Source: CAYVVT01 sp964454335
GTDB taxonomy: Bacteria; Fidelibacterota; UBA8477; JABMPR01
Direction of reading: 5' to 3'
Length of the DNA stretch: 57,722 nt
Assembly: GCA_964454335.1 (NCBI GenBank)
Contig: CAYVVT010000019.1
Coordinates: 1-57,722, forward strand
How positions within the stretch are numbered: position 1 is the stretch's first letter; every line of letters starts with the position of its first letter. The position numbers were made by a program, and so were the translations under genes. Below are positions 26,137-35,300 of this stretch, piece by piece. Below the pieces are notes generated by a model. That model had not been told where the DNA came from. It made no database searches and was given only the letters and a program-made list of their open reading frames with translations.

Positions 26137-29019
26137 ATGCCCACCATCCTGGCCATCGACGATGAGCAAGAGTTCCTGGACCTGGTACATGCGATGATGG
26201 AATCCCTCAAGCCTGATTACAAGGTCCTCACGGCTGGATCGGGGAAGGAAGGTATCGAGCTGGCCAAGTCAGCTGTACCCGATACCATCCTGCTGGATAT
26301 AGCCATGCCAGAATTGGACGGATACGAGGTGTGTCGCCGCTTAAAAGCCGATCCTACCCTGCAGCATATACCCGTGATCTTTTTTTCCGGCATGCCGCTC
26401 ACCTCGGAAGTACGGATCAAAGGATTTGAAGTTGGTGTGGATGCCTATCTCGGCAAGCCCTTTAACAGCAGCGAGCTGGTTGTCCAGGTGGATTCAATGT
26501 TGAGACTGAAAGAAGCCGAGGATGAGCTACGCAAGGAGAAGGAATTATTGGAGATCCGCGTCCAGGAACGTACTCGGGCACTGATGGATTCAGAAGCCGA
26601 ACGTAGATCCCTGGTTGCGAACATTCCAGGAATGGTATATCGCGCATTCCCTGACTGGTCTGCAGAGATCATATCCGGTTCCCAGGCCATCTGTGGATAT
26701 GACGCAGAAGAGATAAACAAAATGGAACGCCATTGGCTTTCATTGATCCTGGAAGAGGATCAGGACGAGATCCTTGCTGAGGGCAGGAGTATGAGCGAAC
26801 GATCGATGGAAATCGTTCAGCAGTACAGGATAAAGCATAAGAACGGCCAGACAAGATGGGTTGAAGATCATAAGATATCTCACTTTGATTCGGACGGTGA
26901 ATTTCTTGATATCGATGGTGTGGTTTACGACATCACAGCACGCAAACTTGCAGAGGAGGAAATAATCCGTTCACATGCTCTCATCGAACAGGAACGGAAC
27001 ATGTTCGTGGGTGGGCCGGTTGTGGTTTTCAAATGGCGACCTAAAGCAGATGAACCGATCGTCTATGTTTCCAGGAATGTCACCTCGGTATTGGGTTATG
27101 AGGTGGATGAGCTGCTCTCGGGAGAGATTCTATACAAAGATATCATTCACAGCGATGACTGGGCTCATGTGTCAGATGAGGTGAAAGAATTCACAGAAAA
27201 GGGTATAGATAATTTCATGCACGAGGCCTACCGCCTGATGAAGAAGGACGGTGATATCCTGTGGGTAACGGATTACACCACGGTCATACGAGACGCAGAT
27301 GGGGAAGTCATTAATTACCTGGGATATGTCCTCGATATCACCAGCAGAAAACGGGCTGAGCAACAACTTCAGGAAACCGCAACGAAGATCAGGGCCATCA
27401 ACGAAGCTAGTCATACACTGGCAAGAGACCTGAATCTGGACTCAGTGGTTGGTCATTGCGCCAACATCGCCAGGGATATGTTTGAAACGGACCATGCCAC
27501 CATTTTCCTCGTCAACAAGCAGAAGCAGATCCTGGAACCCTTGATCTCCATAGGTGAATATGCCGAGGAGATGATGCGGGTACGTCTGAAGGTTGGTGAG
27601 GGATTTTCCGGTAAGATCGCTGAATCGGGTAAATCGAAGATCGCGAATCGGATCGATCTTCAGGGCGGCGGCGTCCAGGTCCCGGGTACACCTGAGGAGC
27701 CGGAATCTCTGCTGGGAGTTCCTCTGCTTATTCAGAACGAGGTTATCGGCACCATGATCCTGAGCAAACTGGGTGAGGAAGAGTTTGTGGAGGAGGACCT
27801 GAGATTTGTTGAAAATCTTGCGGATATCAGTGCTGTCAGCATCGAGAACGCCAGACTTTTTGAGGACGCTGTCCGAGCAGAAAAGGTGAAAACACTCTTT
27901 CTGGCGAATATGTCCCATGAAATTCGTACACCTCTCAATTCCATCCTCGGATTCACGGATCTTATGCAACAGACCTTGGCGGAGAAGCTTGGCGAGGTTG
28001 AGGAGGAATACTTCAAGATCATCCGCCAGAGCAGCAACCGACTGATGCACACGGTCCACGAGATCCTGGACATCTCTCAGATCGAAGCCGGGACAGTGGA
28101 ACTTCAGCCATCCATTTACGATTTAAATATCCTTGTCAATGCTCTCATACCGCTTTATGAGAAGAATGCAGCGGATAAGGATATTGAGCTCAGATTTAAC
28201 CCACTACAGGAAGAAGTATTGGTAAGGATCGATGAACAGAGTTTGGTGACAGCCCTGGGCAACCTCATCGATAATGCCGTCAAGTATACTGAAGTAGGTC
28301 GCGTTGAGATCAGCGTAAAGCAGCAGGATGCAAAGTGCTATCTGAGCATAGCAGATACCGGTATCGGCATGACGGCAGAATATCTTGACAACATCTATGA
28401 GATCTTTTCTCAGGAAAGCGAAGGATATACCAAGAAGTATCAAGGCGTTGGTCTGGGGCTGGCCATCTGCAAGCGATGTCTGGATATGAACAAGGTGGAA
28501 GTGGAAGTGCAGAGCACACCCGGGAAAGGGACTACATTCACGCTTAGTTTCGACAAAGTGTCAGGCGATGGTTTATCATATGATTCCGATTCAGAACCCC
28601 AACCGGAAGAATCCGTGGAAGCCAGAAGCATCACGGGCCGGTCCATGGTGCTGATTGTGGAGGATGACAACAATTCTCAACGGCTTATACAATTCTATGT
28701 GGAAGCCGATTATGACACCTGCTGCGCCGCATCCGTAGATGAAGCCAGGCGGGAACTGGATCGGAACCAGGTTGACATCATTCTACTGGACCTGTCTTTG
28801 GCAGGTGGTGAAGATGGTCTCACCCTAGCTCGTGAGCTTCGCGATTCAGAGAAGTGGAAGAACCTGCCGATCATTGCGGTGACTGCTCATGCGTTTACCA
28901 GTGACCGTGACAATGTTCTGGCATCGGGCTGCAATGAATATCTGAGTAAACCGGTGAAACAGGACATTCTCCTGGAGATGATGAAGCGATTTCTGGATCC
29001 GGATCCAAGCAGTACGTAG
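26137..29019 (+). CDS. Hybrid sensor histidine kinase (REC-PAS-PAS-GAF-HisKA-HATPase-REC)
   Basis: A soluble 960-residue hybrid kinase. ATG 26137 is preferred over TTG 26131, with AAGGAGGG six bases upstream. Domains: receiver with Asp54 (about 1-120), a coiled coil (about 120-155), PAS (about 160-275), PAS (about 285-410), GAF (about 425-575), dimerisation domain with His594 (MSHEIRTPLNS), ATPase domain (about 695-808; NLIDNAVKY, DTGIGM, GVGLGLAI), then a second receiver with Asp885 (ILLDLSLAGG). There is no membrane segment, so it reads a cytosolic signal and possibly phosphate from another kinase via the first receiver. The kinase core and last receiver are paralogous to the 12576/13965 pair. 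Confidence 0.95.
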   Translation: MPTILAIDDEQEFLDLVHAMMESLKPDYKVLTAGSGKEGIELAKSAVPDTILLDIAMPELDGYEVCRRLKADPTLQHIPVIFFSGMPLTSEVRIKGFEVGVDAYLGKPFNSSELVVQVDSMLRLKEAEDELRKEKELLEIRVQERTRALMDSEAERRSLVANIPGMVYRAFPDWSAEIISGSQAICGYDAEEINKMERHWLSLILEEDQDEILAEGRSMSERSMEIVQQYRIKHKNGQTRWVEDHKISHFDSDGEFLDIDGVVYDITARKLAEEEIIRSHALIEQERNMFVGGPVVVFKWRPKADEPIVYVSRNVTSVLGYEVDELLSGEILYKDIIHSDDWAHVSDEVKEFTEKGIDNFMHEAYRLMKKDGDILWVTDYTTVIRDADGEVINYLGYVLDITSRKRAEQQLQETATKIRAINEASHTLARDLNLDSVVGHCANIARDMFETDHATIFLVNKQKQILEPLISIGEYAEEMMRVRLKVGEGFSGKIAESGKSKIANRIDLQGGGVQVPGTPEEPESLLGVPLLIQNEVIGTMILSKLGEEEFVEEDLRFVENLADISAVSIENARLFEDAVRAEKVKTLFLANMSHEIRTPLNSILGFTDLMQQTLAEKLGEVEEEYFKIIRQSSNRLMHTVHEILDISQIEAGTVELQPSIYDLNILVNALIPLYEKNAADKDIELRFNPLQEEVLVRIDEQSLVTALGNLIDNAVKYTEVGRVEISVKQQDAKCYLSIADTGIGMTAEYLDNIYEIFSQESEGYTKKYQGVGLGLAICKRCLDMNKVEVEVQSTPGKGTTFTLSFDKVSGDGLSYDSDSEPQPEESVEARSITGRSMVLIVEDDNNSQRLIQFYVEADYDTCCAASVDEARRELDRNQVDIILLDLSLAGGEDGLTLARELRDSEKWKNLPIIAVTAHAFTSDRDNVLASGCNEYLSKPVKQDILLEMMKRFLDPDPSST

Positions 29020-29058
29020 CACTGATGTACAACGCTGGGATCTGGTACCCAACCAGGC

Positions 29059-30009
29059 GTGAAACTGATGAAGGCTCAAACTGAGGAAGAGTACAGACCA
29101 CCATACCTGATGATCCAGGAGAGGGGAGAGATCCGCGCACGGGGTGAAGAACTCTGGAACAGAATGGATCATTGCCAGCTCTGTCCACGAGAATGCGGAG
29201 CGGATCGCCTGGCGGGTGAGCGTGGTGATTGTGGTGCGGATTCATCTCTGGAGGTCTCCTCATACCATCCTCATCACGGGGAGGAACGTCCCCTGTCCGG
29301 GTCCCGGGGTTCTGGAACCATCTTTCTATCGAACTGCAGCCTGCGCTGCGTATTCTGTATCAACGCTGAAATAAGTCAGGGGGGCGTAGGATCGGTTGTT
29401 GATATCCGGGATCTGGCGCAAATGATGCTGGCCCTTCAATCCATGGGTTGTCATAACATCAATTTTGTCAGTCCCAGCCACTATCTGCCCCACATCCTGC
29501 TGGGCATTCATGAGGCCGCTGCGAGGGGTTTGATCCTGCCTCTGATATACAATTGCAGCAGCTGGGAGCGGCTCGAGGTGCTGTACTCCCTGGATGGGAT
29601 CGTGGACATCTATCTGGCGGATCTCAAGTACAGCGACCCTGAAATGGCCTCTGTCTATTCACCTGGTGCAGCGAGCTATGCGGAGGTGGCGCTGAGTGCC
29701 ATCCTGGCCATGCAGCAGCAGACAGGAACCGCCTGCATCAACGACGAAGGTCTCGCTACAAGGGGACTGATGATCAGACATCTGGTCATGCCCAACCAGG
29801 TGAGTGGTAGTTTCGCATTTATTGACTGGGTAGTTGAGCACCTTCCCAGTGACACCTATGTGAACCTGATGTCACAATATCGGCCCATGTATAAAGCCTA
29901 TGAGTTTCCAGAAATTGCTCGTCCCTTAAAGCGCAGGGAATACGAGGAGGTCATTCAATATGCCCTGGAATCGGGACTGACCAATCTGGATATCCAGGGT
30001 TACCTCTGA
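29059..30009 (+). CDS. Radical SAM protein, PflX-like (COG1313 type)
   Basis: A 316-residue radical SAM protein. The [4Fe-4S] motif is CSLRCVFC (CX3CX2C), just after GTIFLSNCS. An N-terminal Cys cluster (CQLCPRECG and later GDCG) is typical of the PflX-like branch, which resembles pyruvate-formate lyase activases but has no settled substrate. The start is uncertain between GTG 29059 and ATG 29068; neither has a strong ribosome site. It follows the hybrid kinase by about 40 bases and precedes the PerR gene by 145. A role in activating a glycyl-radical enzyme is possible, but none is in the window. Confidence 0.85.
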   Translation: MKLMKAQTEEEYRPPYLMIQERGEIRARGEELWNRMDHCQLCPRECGADRLAGERGDCGADSSLEVSSYHPHHGEERPLSGSRGSGTIFLSNCSLRCVFCINAEISQGGVGSVVDIRDLAQMMLALQSMGCHNINFVSPSHYLPHILLGIHEAAARGLILPLIYNCSSWERLEVLYSLDGIVDIYLADLKYSDPEMASVYSPGAASYAEVALSAILAMQQQTGTACINDEGLATRGLMIRHLVMPNQVSGSFAFIDWVVEHLPSDTYVNLMSQYRPMYKAYEFPEIARPLKRREYEEVIQYALESGLTNLDIQGYL

Positions 30010-30083
30010 TCCATTCCTCCTCTGCTAATCCATATTGACTGCCTTAAGACTAAGACCCGGATGCAGCTCAAGGCCATCAATAA

Positions 30084-30098
30084 TAGGAATCATTACTG
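30084..30098 (+). promoter_or_regulatory. Candidate PerR/Fur-type operator
   Basis: The core AATCATTA at 30088-30095 matches the centre of a PerR box (AATNATTA), and 8 of 14 defined positions fit the 15-base consensus. It lies about 57 bases upstream of the PerR-type gene. The outer arms are poor, so this is a weak candidate for autoregulation of the operon. Confidence 0.25.
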
Positions 30099-30154
30099 AT
30101 AATTTCTTTGAATCGTGATCAGACCAATTATATTCTGCTCACAATCATTGGATT

Positions 30155-30532
30155 ATGCAGAGATACAGTCGACAGAGAGAGGCCATTCGTAAAGCTGTTC
30201 TAGCTTCCAGACAGCATCCCACCGCAGAGGACCTGTATGCGGAGGTTAAAAGGGATATCCCCAATATCAGTCTGGGTACGGTCTATCGGAATCTGAAACA
30301 ACTCACTGATCAGGAACTTATTACGGTCTACCAGGATGGGAACATCCTGCGCTATGACGGAAATCAGGATCCACATCACCACTTTCACTGCTCCAGCTGC
30401 GGGTTGGTTGAGGATGTGTATGTGGCCGAACTGGATCTTTCAGGAGTCACCGAATCCTTACCGAATGTGCAGTGCGACACCATTCGGATCGATATCGAGG
30501 GAACCTGCCAGAACTGTTTACAAGTTGAATAA
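30155..30532 (+). CDS. perR: PerR-type peroxide-responsive Fur family regulator
   Basis: A 125-residue Fur-family repressor. The winged-helix part (about 1-68) reads SLGTVYRNLKQL. The structural zinc site is complete with Cys79/Cys82 and Cys118/Cys121. By alignment to Bacillus PerR the regulatory metal ligands are His21, Asp68, His74, His76 and Asp87; the last corresponds to Asp104, the residue that marks PerR rather than Fur. It leads a run of rubrerythrin, Fe-S protein and DUF3501 genes (39 bases to rubrerythrin), which fits derepression of peroxide defence by oxidation. The ATG has no obvious ribosome site. Confidence 0.88.
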   Translation: MQRYSRQREAIRKAVLASRQHPTAEDLYAEVKRDIPNISLGTVYRNLKQLTDQELITVYQDGNILRYDGNQDPHHHFHCSSCGLVEDVYVAELDLSGVTESLPNVQCDTIRIDIEGTCQNCLQVE

Positions 30533-30571
30533 ACGAGCCCAACCAAGCGGGGGGCGATGAAAGGAGTCATA

Positions 30572-30988
30572 ATGAGTCTAAAGGGAACAAAGACACATGA
30601 GAATCTGAAAGCTGCATTTGCAGGCGAGAGCCAGGCTAACCGGCGTTATCTGTATTTCGCCCGTCAGGCCGATATCGAAGGTTATCCGGAAGCCGCCGGT
30701 GTTTTCAAGAACACCGCTGATGGTGAGACCGGGCACGCCTTCGGTCATCTGGAATTCATGGAAGAAGCCGGTGATCCTGCTACTGACATGGCCATCGGTG
30801 AGACCAGCCTGAACCTTGCTGCTGCCGTTGCAGGTGAGACCTACGAGTATACTGAGATGTACCCGGGTTTTGCCAAGACCGCACGCGAAGAAGGTTTTGA
30901 AGAGATTGCAGAATGGTTCGAAACCCTGGCACGCGCCGAAAAATCTCATGCCGGGAAATTCCAGGACACCCTGGATAACCTGGGTTAA
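30572..30988 (+). CDS. Rubrerythrin (ferritin-like di-iron protein without rubredoxin domain)
   Basis: A 138-residue four-helix protein that reduces peroxide at a di-iron centre. The metal motifs are AFAGESQAN, ETGHAFGH, GETYEYTEMY and ARAEKSH. The protein ends right after the last helix, so the usual C-terminal rubredoxin domain is absent and electrons must come from another protein. The adjacent Fe-S gene is a candidate donor. ATG 30572 with AAGGAG is preferred over an upstream ATG at 30557. It is followed by a long hairpin (31005-31036). Confidence 0.93.
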   Translation: MSLKGTKTHENLKAAFAGESQANRRYLYFARQADIEGYPEAAGVFKNTADGETGHAFGHLEFMEEAGDPATDMAIGETSLNLAAAVAGETYEYTEMYPGFAKTAREEGFEEIAEWFETLARAEKSHAGKFQDTLDNLG

Positions 30989-31004
30989 GCGATCCTTTAT
31001 CTGA

Positions 31005-31036
31005 GCTGTCCTGTGATCTGACGATCATGGGACAGC
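31005..31036 (+). other. Long intercistronic hairpin after rubrerythrin
   Basis: A 14-bp stem with a 4-base loop: GCTGTCC (31005-31011) pairs with GGACAGC (31030-31036), then two G-U pairs, then TGATC with GATCA around loop TGAC. There is no T-tract. It may stabilise the upstream mRNA or reduce read-through to the Fe-S gene. The function is inferred. Confidence 0.6.
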
Positions 31037-31069
31037 CAGTTCTCCATCAACACCCTGGGGGTTCACGCC

Positions 31070-32524
31070 ATGATCAATCACTCCGATACCACCAACGCAA
31101 TCTATGACATCACCGATCCCGGATATTGGGATAAAGAATCATTCAATACCGAACTGGAACGGGTGTTTGATGTCTGTATTGGATGCAGGCTGTGCTTCAA
31201 GCTCTGTCCATCATTCCCTTCACTGTTCGATGCAGTTGACGCCATCGGTGATGAGAAACGCAGGAAAGCTGTGGTCGAGGGCCGGGTGGCTGAGGAGGAT
31301 TCCGAGCGCGAATATCTGGATCTGCCCGAAGGTGAACACGGGGTGGAAGCCAGTGTGGAGGTGGAATTCCGGGGTGAGGTGCATGAACTCAGCGATACCC
31401 AGCGCTGGGAGGTGGTGGATCTCTGTTACCAGTGTAAACTCTGTGATCCTGTCTGTCCATACACTCCGGACAAGGAACATGAATTCATGCTGGATTTCCC
31501 CAAATTGATGACCCGGGCCCAGGCCATTCGTACTGAAGAACGCGGGATCAAGATGAACGATAAATTCCTGTCGAATACGGATTTTTCAGGAAAGATCGGC
31601 ACTCTCACCGCACCCCTTACGAACTTTGTCAATCACAACAAATTTGCCCGGACCATGATGGAACTTGGCGTGGGTATCCATCGTGACCGAACGTTGCCGG
31701 ATTTTCATTTCGAGACCCTGGAACGCTGGTTTAAAAAGCATCGCAAGGATGTTCCAGCTCCTGATACCGCCACGGAAAAGGTAGCGATCTTTGGCACCTG
31801 TTTCGTGGGGAATAATGATCCGCATGTAGGCCAGGCAGCCATCGAGATCCTGGAACACAACAATGTTGAAGTGGTCTATCCCGAACAGCAATGTTGTGGA
31901 GCCCCATACCTGTCACCCGGGGATTTCAAGGGTTTCCGAAAACAGGCTGAACCCAACATTCGGGAACTGGTTAAATGGGTTGAGGATGGTTATAAGATCG
32001 TCGTCACGGGTCCTCCCACCTGCAGCCTTACCATCAAGAAGGAATATCCCTATATCTTTGGTAAGGATCCTGAGCTGGCGCCTCTGGTCCAGAAACTCAG
32101 CGAGAACACCTTCGATATCTCTGAATACCTCATGTACCTGCACAAGCAGGAGAAGCTGAAGACCGAATTCATCCATGAGATCGGTTCAGTGAATTATCAC
32201 GTGAGCTGCCACCTGAAAGCTCAGAGCATGGGCTTCAAAAGCCGTGATCTGCTAAGGCTCGTACCCAACACCAGGATCCGCCTCATCAATCGTTGCAGCG
32301 GAATGGACGGTGGATGGGGGATGAAGAAGGAATTCTTCGAGGAATCACTGAAGGTGGCTAAGAAATGTGTGGATGATCTGGATAAGCAGGATGCGGACTT
32401 CACCTGCTCCGACTGCACCCTCGCAGGGCTGCAGATCTATCAGGCCAGTGGCAACCGCATCAAGTCTGAACATCCAATTGAGACCCTGCATCGAGCATAC
32501 GGTCTGGCAGCAAATCCTGAATAA
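31070..32524 (+). CDS. Heterodisulfide-reductase/GlpC-like Fe-S protein (rubrerythrin-associated)
   Basis: A 484-residue cytosolic redox protein. It has two [4Fe-4S] ferredoxin motifs, CIGCRLCFKLCP (about 36-47) and CYQCKLCDPVCP (about 123-134), followed by two CCG-type segments: QQCCGAPYL after GTCFVG, and NRCSGMDGGWG after VSCHLKAQ. In the second the doublet is Cys-Ser rather than Cys-Cys. A late CSDC may add ligands. Genes of this kind sit between rubrerythrin and DUF3501 genes in many bacteria, and here the order is kept. It probably passes electrons to rubrerythrin, but that is inference from context. Confidence 0.88.
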   Translation: MINHSDTTNAIYDITDPGYWDKESFNTELERVFDVCIGCRLCFKLCPSFPSLFDAVDAIGDEKRRKAVVEGRVAEEDSEREYLDLPEGEHGVEASVEVEFRGEVHELSDTQRWEVVDLCYQCKLCDPVCPYTPDKEHEFMLDFPKLMTRAQAIRTEERGIKMNDKFLSNTDFSGKIGTLTAPLTNFVNHNKFARTMMELGVGIHRDRTLPDFHFETLERWFKKHRKDVPAPDTATEKVAIFGTCFVGNNDPHVGQAAIEILEHNNVEVVYPEQQCCGAPYLSPGDFKGFRKQAEPNIRELVKWVEDGYKIVVTGPPTCSLTIKKEYPYIFGKDPELAPLVQKLSENTFDISEYLMYLHKQEKLKTEFIHEIGSVNYHVSCHLKAQSMGFKSRDLLRLVPNTRIRLINRCSGMDGGWGMKKEFFEESLKVAKKCVDDLDKQDADFTCSDCTLAGLQIYQASGNRIKSEHPIETLHRAYGLAANPE

Positions 32525-32544
32525 CAAATGGAACTGATAATATT

Positions 32545-33126
32545 ATGAAACCGCTGGTACTGGACGATCTACTCAACATCTATGAATATGAGAAGCAGCG
32601 GGATGAGATCCGCCGGGAAATCATTGCTTACAAACGTCCCCGGCGTTTCCAGCTTGGTCCAGATATCGTGGTGACCTTCGAGAATCGCAAAACCATGCTC
32701 TTTCAGGTCCACGAGATGATGAGAGCAGAGCGCATGGTAAAGGACGGACAGATCCAGGAGGAATTGGATATCTACAATACACTGCTGCCGGATATATCGG
32801 AACTCAGTGCAACCCTTTTCATCGAGATCACCCAGGATGAGAAGATCAGGGAAATGCTGCACAAGTTCCTGGGCCTCACCAGTGAGAAGAGTCTTTTTCT
32901 AAAGGTGGGAGATCAACGGATCGATGCTGAATTCGAAGCCGGCAGGGAAGAGGCTGACAAGATCTCATCGGTCCACTACATCCGTTTTCCCATGAGTGCG
33001 GAGCAGAAGGCTGCTTTCTGTGATGAATCTCTGGGTGCACAACTGAAGATCGATTACAAGGATTACATACACGCCGAAAACATCCCCGCTGAATCCAGAA
33101 CTTCTCTAATCAGTGACTTGAAATAG
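32545..33126 (+). CDS. DUF3501 family protein
   Basis: A 193-residue soluble protein of the DUF3501 family, recognised by KPLVLDDLLNIYEYEKQRDEIR at the start, RRFQLGPDIVVTFENRKTMLFQVHEMMRAER in the middle, and YIHAENIP near the end. It starts 20 bases after the Fe-S gene and completes the conserved perR, rubrerythrin, Fe-S, DUF3501 run. No enzymatic motif is visible and its biochemical role is unknown. It is probably an accessory in the rubrerythrin peroxide pathway. Confidence 0.88.
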   Translation: MKPLVLDDLLNIYEYEKQRDEIRREIIAYKRPRRFQLGPDIVVTFENRKTMLFQVHEMMRAERMVKDGQIQEELDIYNTLLPDISELSATLFIEITQDEKIREMLHKFLGLTSEKSLFLKVGDQRIDAEFEAGREEADKISSVHYIRFPMSAEQKAAFCDESLGAQLKIDYKDYIHAENIPAESRTSLISDLK

Positions 33127-33138
33127 GCCCGAATGAGT

Positions 33139-33154
33139 GGATCAGCCCTGATCC
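33139..33154 (+). terminator. Candidate hairpin after the peroxide-defence operon
   Basis: A 6-bp perfect stem (GGATCA at 33139-33144, TGATCC at 33149-33154) with loop GCCC lies 12 bases past the DUF3501 stop. There is no T-tract. A competing pairing (CAGCCC with GGGTTG) is also possible. Confidence 0.35.
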
Positions 33155-33231
33155 GGGTTGGAGAATTCAGTTGACAATTGCTTGTTATTGGCACATGTTG
33201 GCGCCTTGTAAAAATTTACATTAGGGATGAT

Positions 33232-35274
33232 ATGAACAAGGGGCAGAACGCTTTAAATCGATTTATCGAGGAACTGCGCAACCGCAGGGTGTTCCGTGTT
33301 GCAGCGGTATACGCAGGCGTTGCATTCGCAGGTCTGGAAGCAGGTGATATCATCGTTCCCATGGTAGGACTGCCGGACTGGACCATGAGGATCTTCCTGC
33401 TGGCGATCCTGGCTGGATTTCCGGTGGCCATTGCCCTGGCCTGGATCTACCAGGTCACACCGGAGGGGATCCGACGTTCTCCAGCCGAAGGCGAAAAGCA
33501 AAACAGCGAGCACAAACCTCTCACCAGCAATCTCGTGATCGTATTGCTGCTGGTGATCATTTCGGGTCTGGTGATCTATCCGCGTATCACGGGTACGGAG
33601 TTTTTAAGCGGACTGGGAGGGGACAGCGGCCTGGATGCCAACTCCATCGCCGTGCTGCCTTTCACACCATTCGGGGATGATCGCGAGGATGAGATCTTTG
33701 CCGATGGCGTGCATGACGATATCCTCACCCAGCTGTCCAAGATCGCCGGTTTGAAGGTTATTTCGCGTACCTCGGTGATGCAGTACAAGCGCACGACCAA
33801 GCCCATTCCGGAAATCGCCGCTGAACTTGGGGTGGTAAACATCCTTGAGGGCAGTGTGCGTCGTGCCGGCGACCAGGTACGCATCGTAGCCCAGCTCATC
33901 AACGCCAACACTGATGAGCATCTCTGGGCAGACAGCTATGACCGTGAAATGGCCGATATCTTTACGGTACAGAGCGAGGTCGCCAAACAGATCGCTTCTG
34001 CTTTGAAGGTCACTCTGACCAGCGATGAGATCAATTATATCGATGAAAGGCCAACAGGGAACCTGGAGGCCTATGGATATTATCTGAGGGGTCGACAATA
34101 CTTTGATGAATACACCGGTATCCTCACTGAGGAATATCTCCTGGATGACGCCCTGGAACTGTATGAAAAGGCAGTGGCCATGGATCCCAACTTCATCCTG
34201 GCCTATGCCAATCTGGTTGAGATCCGCAGCCTGATGTTGAACTTCGGTTTTGGTATCGCTGAAGAGCACCGCACAGCCGCCCGCAGAGCGTTGGACAGGC
34301 TGAAGGGTCTTGCTCCCGACCACCCCCAGACGGACAAGGCCAGGGGCTTGTACGCCTATTACGTCGAGTACGCCTATGATGATGCGCTGGAGGCCTTTAA
34401 TAAAGCGCTTTCCCGGACACCCAACGATGATGAGGTCATGCTCTACTGTGCAGCCGTGAAGCGTCGCCAGGGATTGTGGCAGGAAAGCAGGACGCTGTTC
34501 AGCCAGGCCAGCCAGCTGAATCCGCGCTCAACCAACCTGCTCTACAATGCCTCCATGACCAGCATCTATCTCCGTGAATGGGCTGAAGCCGCAGCCTATC
34601 TGGAGAGCATTGTCGCCCTGGAACCTGATGCGGGATTCTGGCGCGGAGAACTGGCCTTCATCAATCTTGATTTGACGGGTGACCTGGAAAGTGTGGCAGC
34701 AGACCTGGAGAGGGTAGCGGGAGAGTTTCCGGCTGCTGATCTGATGGAGCACCAATGGTACCTGGCTGTCTTTCTCCGGGACTTCGAGAAGGCTGATTCG
34801 CTTCTCAGCCATGATCGACCATCCAGTTTCTATCCCACCTACCTGTACCATGCCCTGACAAAAGAGTATCTCGGTCAACATGAAACGGCTAGGCTCTACT
34901 ATGATTCCTTGCTGACGGCGGCGAATGAGAATCTATCCGATTCCCCGGATGAGATCAGTACCTATTACAACAAGGGGCAGGCCTTGATCGGTCTCGGCCG
35001 TGTTGAGGAAGGTCTTGATGCAGTGAGGATGGCCGTGGATCTCGTACCTATTGAAAAGGACGCCATGAATGGAGTACAAGCGCTTCAGAACCTCATGGAA
35101 AGCTATGCCCGGGCTGAGATGCCCGATGAAACCCTGGATCTCATGGAACAGTTGCTGTCCACTCCCAGCTATCTGTCCGTTGCCTTCCTCAGGTATGATC
35201 CAGTGTATGATTTCCTCAGGGATGAACCGCGTTTCAAGGCCATTCTGAAAGCCGATACAAAAGTCAGCAGCTGA
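33232..35274 (+). CDS. Membrane-anchored FlgO/TolB-like domain and TPR protein
   Basis: A 680-residue protein. ATG 33232 is chosen over TTG 33178 because of the nearby TAGGGA and because it opens with RFIEELRNRRVFRVAAVYAGVA, a common start of this family. Three membrane segments lie at about 20-120. A FlgO/TolB-like domain (about 135-275; SIAVLPFTPFGD, FADGVHDDILTQLSKI, ILEGSVRRAGDQVRI, LWADSYDRE) follows, then TPR-type helical repeats to the end. Similar regions occur in adenylate-cyclase/guanylate-cyclase fusion proteins and signalling proteins; no cyclase domain is present here. A TTGACA at 33171 could be a -35, but the -10 is poor. Confidence 0.85.
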   Translation: MNKGQNALNRFIEELRNRRVFRVAAVYAGVAFAGLEAGDIIVPMVGLPDWTMRIFLLAILAGFPVAIALAWIYQVTPEGIRRSPAEGEKQNSEHKPLTSNLVIVLLLVIISGLVIYPRITGTEFLSGLGGDSGLDANSIAVLPFTPFGDDREDEIFADGVHDDILTQLSKIAGLKVISRTSVMQYKRTTKPIPEIAAELGVVNILEGSVRRAGDQVRIVAQLINANTDEHLWADSYDREMADIFTVQSEVAKQIASALKVTLTSDEINYIDERPTGNLEAYGYYLRGRQYFDEYTGILTEEYLLDDALELYEKAVAMDPNFILAYANLVEIRSLMLNFGFGIAEEHRTAARRALDRLKGLAPDHPQTDKARGLYAYYVEYAYDDALEAFNKALSRTPNDDEVMLYCAAVKRRQGLWQESRTLFSQASQLNPRSTNLLYNASMTSIYLREWAEAAAYLESIVALEPDAGFWRGELAFINLDLTGDLESVAADLERVAGEFPAADLMEHQWYLAVFLRDFEKADSLLSHDRPSSFYPTYLYHALTKEYLGQHETARLYYDSLLTAANENLSDSPDEISTYYNKGQALIGLGRVEEGLDAVRMAVDLVPIEKDAMNGVQALQNLMESYARAEMPDETLDLMEQLLSTPSYLSVAFLRYDPVYDFLRDEPRFKAILKADTKVSS

Positions 35275-35300
35275 CTCCAATCCACAGTTGGAATGAATCC

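Noticed and set aside
33604..34323. 239-codon open frame on the minus strand
   Set aside because: It is antisense to the FlgO/TolB-like and TPR gene, which carries clear motifs, so it is a codon-bias shadow.
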